Shown here: piece by piece, positions 1-7,060 of the stretch | How positions within the stretch are numbered: the stretch's first letter is position 1 | How the letters are laid out: each line of letters opens with the position of its first letter | Assembly: GCA_964482535.1 (NCBI GenBank) | Contig: CAYZXU010000108.1 | Span: 1 to 7,920, forward strand | Direction of reading: 5' to 3' | Origin: CAYZXU01 sp964482535 | GTDB taxonomy: Bacteria; Desulfobacterota; Desulfobacteria; Desulfobacterales; BuS5 | DNA: 7,920 bases | Translations under genes and position numbers: made by a program | Notes under the pieces: generated by a model | The model's input: only the letters and a program-made list of their open reading frames with translations | Database searches by the model: none | What the model was told of the DNA's origin: nothing

Positions 1-512
1 AGATAGACTCTCCTTTGGGACTGTTCCATCATCCAAGAACCGAATTTGTGGCCCGCTTTGTCGGGATCAAAAATATTTTAAAAGTATCTCCGGTTAAAAT
101 CAATAAACATGAAACAACAGTATTGATTAATAATGACGGCCTGGAGCGGCCCATCAAAATTAGAGTTAAAAAATATCCTGTCTTTGAAATAGACAAAGAG
201 ATTAATCTATGCATTCATCCGGAAAAAATAATTTTAAAAAAAGAAAACGAAGTACATGATATTAGTTTAAATAGAATATATGGAAAAATAATAAATAAAA
301 CAGACTATGGCAATGGCTTAAAGGTAACGATTGACGCTAATGGCATGGAGCTGTATGCAACGATTCCAAAAAATCTTTTTAATTTTAATATATATGAAAA
401 TGTCTGGGTTTGCTTTGCACCCAATGCGCTCCATCCATTGTGCGGTAAAAAATGCAGAGCCCCTGCATCTGAAAGAAGATGTCTTGATAAAATCGGAGAA
501 AACAGATTATGA
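1..512 (+). CDS. Molybdate/tungstate-type ABC transporter ATPase, C-terminal part (partial)
   Basis: This is the last 169 codons of a cytoplasmic ABC transporter ATP-binding subunit; the frame stays open to the window edge (codons from position 3), so the TTG at 15 is not a real start. The Walker, signature and switch motifs lie outside the window. What is visible is the end of the nucleotide-binding domain, with the HPRTEFVARFVGIKNIL segment typical of oxyanion and related importers. After it come two TOBE-like beta modules, one ending in IHPEKIIL (compare the usual IRPEDI) and one from NRIYGKI to VWVCFAPNALH (compare the usual FKxxAVH ending of ModC-type TOBE domains). TOBE domains sense or bind the transported oxyanion in molybdate/tungstate importers, but spermidine, sulfate and iron importers carry related ones, so the substrate is inferred. 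A tail of about 22 residues with three cysteines follows the usual end. The stop overlaps the next start as ATGA. Confidence 0.8.
   Translation, partial: IDSPLGLFHHPRTEFVARFVGIKNILKVSPVKINKHETTVLINNDGLERPIKIRVKKYPVFEIDKEINLCIHPEKIILKKENEVHDISLNRIYGKIINKTDYGNGLKVTIDANGMELYATIPKNLFNFNIYENVWVCFAPNALHPLCGKKCRAPASERRCLDKIGENRL
495..512 (+). promoter_or_regulatory. Ribosome binding site and ATGA start/stop overlap
   Basis: GGAG at 495-498 lies inside the last codons of the transporter ATPase, ten bases before the ATG at 509-511. That ATG shares bases with the TGA stop at 510-512. This arrangement normally means that the downstream protein is made by re-initiation or coupling after translation of the upstream gene, so the ABC ATPase and the NifV-like enzyme are very likely expressed together. 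Confidence 0.75.
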
Positions 513-1606
513 AAGGTATAATTGACACAACCTTAAGGGAAGGTGAACAGGCAGCTCATGTTTATTTTAGCACAGATGATAAGCTGAAAATAATAAAACT
601 TCTCGATAAAACAGGTGTTGAAGAGATTGAAGCAGGCATTGCCATGGGAAACCCTGAGATTAAAAAGCTCTGCTTTCTTGCAAAAAAAGATGGGTGCCGG
701 GCAAGGTTGTCTCTTTGGTGCAGGTGTCTTAAAAAGGATATAGAAGAATCCCTTGCCTGTTTTCCCGACAGATTAAATTTATCAATCTGTGTTTCAGATA
801 TTCAGATAAAAAACAAGATCCAAAAAAACAGGAAATGGGTTCTTGAAAAAGTAAAAGAGGCTGTTTCTTTTGCAAAAAGCAAAACCGGAATTTATCTTTC
901 CCTGGGCCTGGAAGATGCTTCCCGGGCTGATTTTGATTTTATTGCAGATGTTTGTGCTGTGGCTGAAATAGAAGGTGTTAACAGAATAAGGTTTTCAGAT
1001 ACACTGGGCATATTGGACCCTGTTTCAGTTTTTGATTTAATAAAAAAGTTAAAACAGTTTGTTAATGTGGATACTGGTGTGCATATGCATAACGATTTCG
1101 GCATGGCAACAGCCAATGCTGTAAGCGCTGTTATTGCAGGCGCCGACTTTGCCGATGTTTCCGTAAACGGTCTTGGAGAACGTGCAGGCATAGCCTCAAC
1201 AGAAGAGATTGCAGCGTTTATGGCAAAGAGAAAAAATAAAAAATACAGTCTGAAATATCTTCGCAGGCTTTCTAAATATGTGGAAAAGGCTTCCAAAATT
1301 TCTGTTTCTCCTAAAAAACCTGTAGTGGGTGATGATATTTTCACATGTGAATCAGGAATTCATATTGACGGTCTGATAAAAAATCCCATTAATTATGAGC
1401 CGTATAATCCTTGTGAAGTCGGGCTTGAAAGAAAATTTTTAACAGGGAAAAAAACAGGAAAAAATGCACTGCATCATAAGTTGAATACCCTTGGTGTTAT
1501 GATTAAGCCGGAATCCATGGACTATTTACTAAAAAGGTTGAAAAAAAAGTCAGACAGGCTTATGAAAAGTTTTACAGATGAAGAGCTTCTTGAAATACTT
1601 ATATAG
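509..1606 (+). CDS. Homocitrate synthase/NifV-like acyltransferase (HMGL-like family)
   Basis: A 365-residue enzyme of the LeuA/homocitrate synthase/NifV family, expected to condense acetyl-CoA with a 2-oxoacid (2-oxoglutarate to homocitrate if NifV-like) in the cytoplasm. Visible family motifs in order: DTTLREGEQ (residues 6-14, with the metal- and substrate-binding D6 and R10), IEAG (40-43), SDTLGILDP (163-171), the metal-binding HMHNDFGMATANA (192-204) and NGLGERAG (220-227). Next is CESGIHIDGL (280-289) and a homocitrate-synthase-like C-terminus with NYEPYNP. The C-terminal LeuA regulatory domain is absent, which argues against isopropylmalate synthase. Oddities: the usual H of HESGIH is C280, the usual GKHSG is GKKTG (313-317), and the usual GIPAMG reads GIAMG. 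The start is fixed by GGAG at 495-498, ten bases ahead of the ATG, and the ATGA overlap implies translational coupling to the transporter ATPase. Linkage to Mo uptake suggests FeMo-cofactor supply; Re-citrate synthase, known in some sulfate reducers and clostridia, is the main alternative. Confidence 0.8.
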   Translation: MKGIIDTTLREGEQAAHVYFSTDDKLKIIKLLDKTGVEEIEAGIAMGNPEIKKLCFLAKKDGCRARLSLWCRCLKKDIEESLACFPDRLNLSICVSDIQIKNKIQKNRKWVLEKVKEAVSFAKSKTGIYLSLGLEDASRADFDFIADVCAVAEIEGVNRIRFSDTLGILDPVSVFDLIKKLKQFVNVDTGVHMHNDFGMATANAVSAVIAGADFADVSVNGLGERAGIASTEEIAAFMAKRKNKKYSLKYLRRLSKYVEKASKISVSPKKPVVGDDIFTCESGIHIDGLIKNPINYEPYNPCEVGLERKFLTGKKTGKNALHHKLNTLGVMIKPESMDYLLKRLKKKSDRLMKSFTDEELLEILI

Positions 1607-1695
1607 TATCTTAACTCAAAACCCACAACTTCGGTTTATCCAGGTTAGGGGGTCAGGCCTATACGCATAATATTATGAGGTTATTTAAATAAAAA
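1607..1695 (+). promoter_or_regulatory. Intergenic leader of the SNF2 gene with twin 12-bp palindromes
   Basis: This 89-bp gap holds a GGGGTCAGG motif (1649-1657) and then two perfect 12-bp palindromes: CATAATATTATG (1666-1677) and TTATTTAAATAA (1681-1692). They are separated only by AGG. The GAGG at 1677-1680 is the only Shine-Dalgarno-like string before the ATG at 1696, but it sits 15 bases away, which is long. The in-frame stop TAA at 1690-1692 excludes an earlier start. A short AAACC/GGTTT inverted repeat (1619-1623/1633-1637) has no T-run after it and is not a convincing terminator. No clear -35/-10 pair could be assigned; TATTAT (1671-1676) resembles a -10 box but lacks a good -35. An operator or attenuating element is possible. 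Confidence 0.4.
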
Positions 1696-4600
1696 ATGGC
1701 TAAAAAGTCTACAGCACAATCATCGACAGCTTCCATTAACACAAAATATGCAAATCTAATTAAATCTTATAAAAAATTATCCTTCACACACCAGATAATC
1801 GTCCATTTCCTTTCTGTGATATTCAGTGGAACATCAAGAACAACTCTAATAAAATGTTTGCACAAACTTAATGTTCGTAATTCTGATGGTCATTTTTTTA
1901 TAATTAAAACTCTGGATGATTTTATCAGGGAAATGATTTCGGACGGTATTGTCGAGCAGGATGAAACTTCTTTGAAATGTAATAAGATGCTTAGAGATCC
2001 TGTCAGTCTAATGCTACTTAAGCAAGGTCATTTTAACATGATCGCAAAAATTGTTCAGGAAGTTATTCCGCAAATAAAAGGCTGGGGGGCAGAAGTATAT
2101 TCCGCAAATTATGATCAGTTAGTCAGGGAAATCCGGATCGGTCTATATCAAAAAAATACTGATTATGTTAACTCCCTGTTTTCGAATTATGTTAAGAATG
2201 ACAGAAATATACTTTTTTACAGGCATCCCTATGTGAGCATTTTCAGTAACTTTTTTGATGCCGGCTGGTTTGCTGAAAATTTGCCTGATGAGCTGCTTGT
2301 GGATGTTCTTAAGACTCTTTTGGAAAATGCCGAACATAAGCTTGCTCCGATTCACAAGGATGTTTTTCCGTTATTGCAGCATTGCTTTGAGTCAATCAGT
2401 AAGGAACTTAAATATCCAACAGCGCTTGTTATTGCAGAACAGTTGATACTTAAAGGAAGGATATCCGAGGCAAAAGAGCTGCTTTCAAATTTCGAAGGAT
2501 TGGAAGCCCTGGCATTGAAAGGCTTTCTATCTTTTCTTTCCGGCAGCAATGAAGAATCAATCTCTTATTATAACGCTGCCTTAACGCTTTTAAAAAAAAC
2601 AACAAGAAAACGGAAGATTTATTTTAAAACACTTTCAGGCATTTTTTTTATTTTTGCTCTTATTCGAAGCGGTACAAATACAAATTTTCAAGCTGCAAAA
2701 AAATATGCCGATTTTGCAGAAAATGATGACTTTAATCGTTTTCAGGTTGGCTACAGTTTTTTAGTTTATATGTTAAAAGCACGGGAAGGAGAAACCGTTT
2801 TTACCAACTTTATTATTTCATGGGAGATACCGTCCTTTATAACAAATACTTTTAATGATTTGATAAAAATCTTTTCCATTTACTGGACAGACAAAACAAA
2901 GGCTGGAAAGGCGGAAAACTATCTCAAGGAATTTTATAAAAAATCTGAAATAAACGGTTATGACTGGCTAATGGCTGAATCTGCCGATTTGCTGTCACGG
3001 CTTTTAGAGAATGACACCTTTTACAAAAAAAAGGCTGCGCTGTTTCGTAAAAAAACCGGGATTAAGAGCATTGTTGATCTTCTTCAACCTGAAGAAAAAT
3101 GGGAACAGGTTCTAAGGGTTTTGACCAATATTCAAGAGGTGCCCTCAAATGCTGCAAAAAATAATAAAACTTCGCGCATAGTCTGGTTTGTTGAGTTTTC
3201 TGAAAAACATCATAACTGGAGTATCAATCCGCGTGAGCAAATCAGAAGCGTTAAAGGCGCCTGGACCAAGGGGAGGCCGATTGCCCTGAAACGTTTGTAC
3301 AACGAGATCGAAACTTTTGCTTCCGTAACATCTCAGGATATCAAAGCCTGTTCCTGTATTATACAAGAATATGACTCCAACTGGCGTGGTTATTCAACCA
3401 CTTCATATTATTTTGATTCCAAAGTGCTTACTACTCTTGTGGGACACCCGCTGCTTTTCTGGGAAGATTCACCGACAGTTCAACTGGAGTTTGTCAAAGG
3501 TGAACCTGAACTGATAGTGAGCAAATCTTCCAAAGAAAAATTTAAACTTTCATTTTATGGTGCTTCAGATAGAGAAGATAAAATTCAACTGATCAAGGAA
3601 TCGCCAACCAGAATAAAAATTATTGAGATTAGTGACGAAGTCAAAAAAATAGCCGGAATTCTCAAGAAAGGAATAGAAATTCCTGCCAAAGCCAAACAGC
3701 AGGTTCTTGATGCGGTTAAAAGTGTTTCCTCTATTATAACCGTTCATTCAGAAATAGATGGCAGCATTAGTGATGCAAAGAAAATGTCTGCCAATCCAAA
3801 ACCCCATTTTCATCTTTTGCCTTTTGGACAGGGCTTGAAACTTAATCTTTTGGCACGTCCGTTTTCAACGGATGGCCCTTATTTTCGCCCTGGGGAAGGC
3901 GGAGAAACTGTTATTTCCAAAATCGGGGATCAACAGTTTCAGGCAAAACGCAATCTTGAAAAAGAAAAAAAACTGGCAGATCAAGCTGTTTCAGCCTGCC
4001 CAACGCTCCTTGATATTGAGGAATCCGAAGCAGGCGAAGCTGAATGGCATATTGAGGAACCTGAAGATTGCCTTGAAACCTTGCTGGAGCTTCAGGCTTT
4101 AGGTAAGTCAGCAATCGTTGAATGGCCCAAAGGACAAAGTTATAAAATCAGGCAGCAGGCAGATATAAACAGATTTCATCTCAGGATTAAAAAGCAGCAG
4201 GAATGGTTTTCCGTATCCGGCGAGTTGAAACTCGATAATAACCTTGTGCTTTCAGTGCAGGAACTTTTTAAACTTTTGGAAAAATCCAAAGGACGCTTTG
4301 TTCAGCTTGAAGATGGCCAGTTTCTGGCGCTGACCAAATTATTCCGAAAGCGTCTGGATGAGATTAAAGCCTATTCAAATAAATCCGGCAAAGATTTGCG
4401 TTTTCATCCTCTGGCAGCTCTTTCCCTGGATGATTTAACAGAAGATATTGGAAGCATTCGGGGCGATAAAGAATGGAAAGCGCATTTAAAACGCATGTCT
4501 GCCGCAAGGGTATTGAAACCAAAGGTTCCATCAACTTTCAAGGCTGATCTGCGCGATTACCAGACAGAAGGCTTTAAATGGCTTGCCCGTCTTTCTCACT

Positions 4601-5925
4601 GGGGCGTAGGCGCATGTTTGGCTGATGACATGGGCCTTGGCAAAACCATCGAAGCGCTTTCTATAATTCTGGAAAAAGCTCCCAAAGGCCCGACTCTGAT
4701 AGTAGCTCCTGTATCAGTCTGCATGAACTGGGAAACGGAAGCCGAACGATTTGCGCCCACACTAAATTTTATTTCTTTGGTAACCGGCAACCGGGAAAAA
4801 ATTATTAAAAATTTAAAATCTTTTGATCTGCTGGTTATAAGCTATGGTTTATTGCAGCAGGCTAATATATCAAAAATGATTTCCAAAATAAATTTTCAAA
4901 CCATTGTTTTGGACGAAGCCCAGGCCATTAAAAATTTTACGACTAAACGCTCCCAGGCTGCCATGAATCTGAAAGGCGAATTCAAGCTGATTACAACCGG
5001 CACTCCCATTGAAAATCATCTTGGCGAGCTATGGAATCTGTTCCGTTTTATAAACCCCGGTTTTTTAGGTTCTTTATCACATTTTAACAAAAATTTTGCC
5101 GCCCCAATTGAAAAGTATCAGGATCGAAATGCCAGGCGGCAACTGAAAAAACTGATTCAGCCATTTATGCTGAGGCGCACCAAAAATCAGGTTCTGGAAG
5201 AACTGCCGCCGCGAACGGATATCCTGTTAAACGTAGAATTAAGCGCCGAAGAGATGGCCGTTTATGAAGCCTTACGCCGCCAGGCAATTGAAAAACTGGA
5301 AAACAAGGACATGCCCCCGGGGCAAAAGCACCTCCAGATTTTTGCCGAGATTATGAAATTACGTCGTGCATGCTGTAACACCAGCCTTGTTTTGCCGGAT
5401 ACTGCACTTGCATCCTCCAAACTCACAGTATTCGGCAATCTTCTGGATGAATTAATGTTAAACAAACACAAGGCGTTAGTCTTCAGCCAGTTTGTTGATC
5501 ATTTAAAAATTATCAGAGAATATGTTAAGGAAAAAGGTATCAGCTATCAGTATTTTGACGGAAGTACTACCCAGAAAGAACGTAAAAAACGGGTCGATGC
5601 TTTCCAGTCTGGAGAGAGTGATATCTTTTTAATCAGCCTCAAAGCCGGCGGCCTTGGATTAAACCTGACTGCAGCCGATTATGTGATTCATATGGATCCA
5701 TGGTGGAATCCGGCAGTTGAAGATCAGGCATCGGATCGCGCGCACCGGATCGGTCAAAAAAGACCGGTAACAGTCTACAGGCTGGTTGTAAAAAATACCA
5801 TTGAAGAAAAAATCGTTGCATTACATCAAAAAAAACGTGACCTGGCCGACAGTCTGCTTGGCGGCGCGGATATGAGCGGGAAAATGTCGGCAAATGAACT
5901 GTTGCGTCTTATTAAAGAGAATTAG
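1696..5925 (+). CDS. Large bacterial SNF2-family DNA-dependent ATPase/helicase
   Basis: A 1409-residue cytoplasmic Swi2/Snf2-type ATPase, expected to translocate on double-stranded DNA and remodel protein-DNA complexes. The C-terminal motor is complete: LRDYQ (952-956), Walker A DMGLGKT (978-984), Walker B DEAQ (1073-1076), TGTP (1101-1104), FSQF (1263-1266), GGLGLNL (1318-1324), WWNP (1336-1339) and DQASDRAHRIGQ (1343-1354). Ahead of it are about 940 residues. A winged-helix-like start lies at about 30-110. A helix-rich region at about 110-490 includes TPR-like hairpins near 230-300. A beta-rich part contains WTKGRPIALKRLY (523-535) and the RPFSTDGPYFRPGEGG segment (721-736), as in bacterial SNF2-associated regions. 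No SWIM zinc finger, nuclease or methyltransferase domain is visible. The gene stands alone on its strand, 89 bp after the NifV-like gene and convergent with the next. Its cellular role is unknown; transcription recycling (RapA-like), repair or defence are all possible. Confidence 0.9.
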   Translation: MAKKSTAQSSTASINTKYANLIKSYKKLSFTHQIIVHFLSVIFSGTSRTTLIKCLHKLNVRNSDGHFFIIKTLDDFIREMISDGIVEQDETSLKCNKMLRDPVSLMLLKQGHFNMIAKIVQEVIPQIKGWGAEVYSANYDQLVREIRIGLYQKNTDYVNSLFSNYVKNDRNILFYRHPYVSIFSNFFDAGWFAENLPDELLVDVLKTLLENAEHKLAPIHKDVFPLLQHCFESISKELKYPTALVIAEQLILKGRISEAKELLSNFEGLEALALKGFLSFLSGSNEESISYYNAALTLLKKTTRKRKIYFKTLSGIFFIFALIRSGTNTNFQAAKKYADFAENDDFNRFQVGYSFLVYMLKAREGETVFTNFIISWEIPSFITNTFNDLIKIFSIYWTDKTKAGKAENYLKEFYKKSEINGYDWLMAESADLLSRLLENDTFYKKKAALFRKKTGIKSIVDLLQPEEKWEQVLRVLTNIQEVPSNAAKNNKTSRIVWFVEFSEKHHNWSINPREQIRSVKGAWTKGRPIALKRLYNEIETFASVTSQDIKACSCIIQEYDSNWRGYSTTSYYFDSKVLTTLVGHPLLFWEDSPTVQLEFVKGEPELIVSKSSKEKFKLSFYGASDREDKIQLIKESPTRIKIIEISDEVKKIAGILKKGIEIPAKAKQQVLDAVKSVSSIITVHSEIDGSISDAKKMSANPKPHFHLLPFGQGLKLNLLARPFSTDGPYFRPGEGGETVISKIGDQQFQAKRNLEKEKKLADQAVSACPTLLDIEESEAGEAEWHIEEPEDCLETLLELQALGKSAIVEWPKGQSYKIRQQADINRFHLRIKKQQEWFSVSGELKLDNNLVLSVQELFKLLEKSKGRFVQLEDGQFLALTKLFRKRLDEIKAYSNKSGKDLRFHPLAALSLDDLTEDIGSIRGDKEWKAHLKRMSAARVLKPKVPSTFKADLRDYQTEGFKWLARLSHWGVGACLADDMGLGKTIEALSIILEKAPKGPTLIVAPVSVCMNWETEAERFAPTLNFISLVTGNREKIIKNLKSFDLLVISYGLLQQANISKMISKINFQTIVLDEAQAIKNFTTKRSQAAMNLKGEFKLITTGTPIENHLGELWNLFRFINPGFLGSLSHFNKNFAAPIEKYQDRNARRQLKKLIQPFMLRRTKNQVLEELPPRTDILLNVELSAEEMAVYEALRRQAIEKLENKDMPPGQKHLQIFAEIMKLRRACCNTSLVLPDTALASSKLTVFGNLLDELMLNKHKALVFSQFVDHLKIIREYVKEKGISYQYFDGSTTQKERKKRVDAFQSGESDIFLISLKAGGLGLNLTAADYVIHMDPWWNPAVEDQASDRAHRIGQKRPVTVYRLVVKNTIEEKIVALHQKKRDLADSLLGGADMSGKMSANELLRLIKEN

Positions 5926-5947
5926 TGTATATATCCACTGCGTATTA

Positions 5948-5988
5948 CACAATACCCCGTCCTTCGCTGTGGTCTTGTGCCAAATTTT
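5948..5988 (+). terminator. Possible weak terminator after the SNF2 gene
   Basis: CACAA-t-ACC (5948-5956) can pair with GGT-c-TTGTG (5971-5979). This gives an eight-pair stem with one mismatch and a 14-base loop, followed by CCAAATTTT (5980-5988). The position, 22 bases after the SNF2 stop and just before the convergent gene ends at 5994, suits a terminator for the plus-strand gene. The large loop and short T-run make it weak, and on the minus strand no T-run follows the stem. Confidence 0.3.
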
Positions 5989-5993
5989 ACAAA

Positions 5994-7010
5994 TTATTCT
6001 TCTTTAAAAGATATTACTTCAATTTTTTCCATGGCCTTTACCCACCTGTCTGCCATGAGATCGTCGGGAAGAATCAGGCAAAATTTCCCGCCTTTTTTAA
6101 TCTCCTGACCATTTGCCCTGTTTGCAATAATAATACGATCACCCACAGGAGAAAAGAAAATTTCTCCATAGGATAACAAAGAACGGTATCCGTCCGGGGC
6201 AGATATTATAAATACGGTATTAATATCCATGTTTATCTTTGCATTTTTTAAAAGTCCCATAAACGGAGTGCCTTTAAACTTTTTTGTTCCGTGATATCCC
6301 TTCCCTTCTCCCACTACTTTTACATAGATTTCTTCCATGGGGTAATCAGAGATACTTTTTATCATAACAGGTTTTGCAGAGCTGCCGGTTATTGTAAAAC
6401 CTGGAGAAAAAAGCTCCTTTGATCTGTCGGCTTTTATTTTCGGTTTTAAATCCACAACTTTAATTTCTGTAATTTCTTCCATTGAGCGGTCTGAATAAAT
6501 ATCAGCGCTCATGACTAATTTAGGAAAACCTATATCCCGCTCAAGCTGGCTGAGCCAGGGTTTATAAACCTCCGGGGCGTGACAGGATTTACAGTCTTTG
6601 TGGGGCATAACAGGCGAGGATGAATATGCAATGATAATTTCACCGGGATTTCTGTAAAAGACTTCCCCCCAGGATAGTACTGTTTGTTCTCTTTTTTTGT
6701 TTTTAATCAATATGGCAAGATCAACATGTTTTGAAAAATCTGTTTTCCCCTTATCAATACATGCAAGTTGAAGAAGTGTTTTCAGGGGCACGCCCTGACA
6801 AGAAAAAATCCCTTTAAACTTTTTAGCCTTTGTAATTTCATTGAGCTGCACGCATATGGACTGACAGGCTTTAATATCTTCCATGGTAAGTGTTAAGGGT
6901 TGTTTGACAGCGCCTGTAATACTTAAAGTTCGGGCGGATTCAGCAAAAATATTTTCAGATGACAAAAGTAGAAGCAGTATGGGTAGAAAGTATAATATTC
7001 TTTTTTTCAT
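5994..7010 (-). CDS. Exported protein with two sulfite-oxidase-like repeats and a CxxCH haem motif
   Basis: A 338-residue periplasmic protein. It begins with a classic Sec signal peptide (KKR, a hydrophobic stretch to about residue 18, likely cleavage after IFA at 23; no lipobox). Two related domains follow (about 26-187 and 203-334). Each has a TITG/SITG start, a KKFKG element, a G(V/T)PxxxLL helix and an (L/Y)SWGE/SYGE segment, as in the molybdopterin-binding oxidoreductase (sulfite oxidase) fold. The first carries CKSCH (140-144), a c-type haem attachment motif, with nearby M135, H137 and M168 as possible ligands. The molybdenum-ligating cysteine context of true sulfite oxidases is not evident; C53 is near the right place, but the second repeat has none. 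It follows the TonB receptor by 50 bp on the same strand, so the two are probably an operon. Enzymatic, electron-transfer and ligand-binding roles are all open. Confidence 0.75.
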   Translation of the reverse strand: MKKRILYFLPILLLLLSSENIFAESARTLSITGAVKQPLTLTMEDIKACQSICVQLNEITKAKKFKGIFSCQGVPLKTLLQLACIDKGKTDFSKHVDLAILIKNKKREQTVLSWGEVFYRNPGEIIIAYSSSPVMPHKDCKSCHAPEVYKPWLSQLERDIGFPKLVMSADIYSDRSMEEITEIKVVDLKPKIKADRSKELFSPGFTITGSSAKPVMIKSISDYPMEEIYVKVVGEGKGYHGTKKFKGTPFMGLLKNAKINMDINTVFIISAPDGYRSLLSYGEIFFSPVGDRIIIANRANGQEIKKGGKFCLILPDDLMADRWVKAMEKIEVISFKEE

Positions 7011-7017
7011 GTTAAAA

Positions 7018-7023
7018 TCTCCT
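7018..7023 (-). promoter_or_regulatory. Strong ribosome binding site of the sulfite-oxidase-like gene
   Basis: Read on the minus strand, AGGAGA lies seven bases before the ATG at 7010-7008. It fixes the start of the exported protein and places the signal peptide exactly at the N-terminus. The surrounding 50-bp gap to the TonB receptor stop shows no terminator-like stem, which supports cotranscription with the receptor. Confidence 0.75.
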
Positions 7024-7060
7024 GAATTGATAGTTTTTTCATTTTACGAAGCCATCCATA

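Noticed and set aside
892..1344. 150-codon open frame on the minus strand
   Set aside because: It lies wholly inside the NifV-like gene, has no recognisable domain, and the opposite frame has clear family motifs; it is an antisense shadow.
1619..1637. AAACC/GGTTT inverted repeat as terminator of the NifV-like gene
   Set aside because: Only five pairs, a nine-base loop and no T-run.
1696..5925. SNF2 gene as part of a DISARM-type or similar multi-gene defence system
   Set aside because: No methyltransferase, phospholipase D, DUF1998 or nuclease gene lies beside it; the neighbours are metabolic and transport genes.
5925..6176. 83-codon plus-strand frame starting at the SNF2 stop
   Set aside because: It is antisense to the well-supported exported protein and shows no family resemblance.
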